Position numbers and translations under genes: made by a program
In this document: in pieces, positions 43,817 through 44,102 of the stretch
Numbering within the stretch: position 1 is the stretch's first letter
Layout: each line of letters opens with the position of its first letter
The notes under the pieces: generated by a model
Seen by the model: only the letters and a program-made list of their open reading frames with translations
Database searches by the model: none
Told to the model about the DNA's origin: nothing
Source: a virus
DNA length: 44,102 bases
Virus record (IMG/VR): IMGVR_UViG_3300023171_000002
Span: 1-44,102 of that record
Strand: one strand, 5' to 3'

Positions 43817-44102
43817 CTAGAGAGGGCTTGGGAGCGGCATTGCAGGTCGCCAATGCGAGAGAAACTTGTCGTCAAAATCGCAGGACCAGAATGCTTCTCC
43901 ATCATCCTCAATCCACCATTCATTGAGGCAAACGACGCCTGAGGTTGTGCAGAGATCAATGATGGTCCCGTCTTTCGGAGCTGTGTCGATCGACTGCCAT
44001 TGATATTTATTGCGCTCAGCCAAAAGTGCTCTGGCCATTGGCATCCACTCATCTTCACCCGCCTTGGGGTAGGTCATGTATGCGCGCTTCGCGGCTCTAA
44101 GG
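43817..44102 (-). CDS. DUF551-like protein, C-terminal part plus repeated end
   Basis: This is the 3' part of the gene that begins at 150 (minus) on the circular genome; 43976-44102 repeats 1-127. Residues visible here include GEDEWMPMARALLAERNKYQ, then W-Q-S-I-D-T-A-P-K-D-G-T, VVCLNEWWIEDDGEAFWSCD and SHWRPAMPLPSPL. The W-x-x-I-x-T-A-P-K-D-G ... W ... H-W-x-P-x-P-x-P frame is the DUF551 signature. The apparent internal start at 44077 is a product of the cut. Function unknown. Confidence 0.78.
   Translation of the reverse strand, partial: LRAAKRAYMTYPKAGEDEWMPMARALLAERNKYQWQSIDTAPKDGTIIDLCTTSGVVCLNEWWIEDDGEAFWSCDFDDKFLSHWRPAMPLPSPL
43976..44102. repeat. Right copy of 127-bp terminal direct repeat
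   Basis: Exact copy of positions 1-127. When the copies are merged the leftward reading frame and the ATGA coupling continue without a break, so the true junction is internal to a gene and carries no end structure. Confidence 0.9.

Noticed and set aside
43976-44102. Genuine terminal repeat or cos-type end as the packaging terminus
   Set aside because: The repeat lies inside a coding gene and its length equals a common assembler k-mer; an assembly overlap is the simpler reading.

Overview
The window is a complete temperate tailed-phage genome, most likely a podovirus with P22/T7-type virion genes, from an alphaproteobacterium probably of the Rhizobiales. The host guess rests on inference: a DUF3309 protein, the style of several small conserved phage proteins, moderately high GC, and an attP-like site copied from the 3' half of a tRNA-Val(GAC)-like gene. 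The first 127 bases (1-127) are repeated exactly as the last 127 (43976-44102). One gene (a DUF551-like protein) reads straight across that junction, with the same ATGA stop/start coupling as its neighbours. The molecule is therefore best read as a circle of 43,975 bp cut open by the assembler.

Layout. A divergent control region (4957-5042) lies between a Cro-like gene (leftward) and an HTH repressor (rightward). Leftward from it run a replication-initiator-like gene, a possible helicase-loader-like gene, and a chain of small membrane and zinc-binding proteins. This chain crosses position 1 and continues at the right end with small proteins, a PD-(D/E)XK nuclease-like protein, a DnaA domain IV-like protein and an AP2-HNH endonuclease. 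The same strand then carries packaging (TerS, TerL), portal, head fibre/decoration-like proteins, scaffold, major capsid, head-tail adaptor, tail hub/stabilisation protein, ejection proteins, tail fibre, tailspike, and a lysis cassette (M15 endolysin, holin-like protein, overlapping spanins). A strong hairpin ends this strand at about 16.1 kb.

Rightward from the repressor (5.0-15.9 kb) lies a set of small unknown genes, several preceded by copies of one repeated leader. Then come an ASCH-like protein, a recombination block (coiled-coil protein, Rad52-like annealing protein, SSB, DUF1367-like and DUF968-like proteins), a MazG-like fusion, accessory proteins, excisionase and tyrosine integrase. 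The tRNA-derived attP follows directly.

The most unusual parts are: (1) five related leader copies ahead of small genes at 5.6-7.3 kb; (2) three rightward genes embedded in the leftward late region, including a DUF4214-like/methyltransferase gene next to the tailspike; (3) very small coupled genes of 16, 29, 49, 50 and 50 codons; (4) a DnaA domain IV protein without an ATPase; (5) three HNH endonuclease insertions. All functions come from reading motifs and context; no searches were run.
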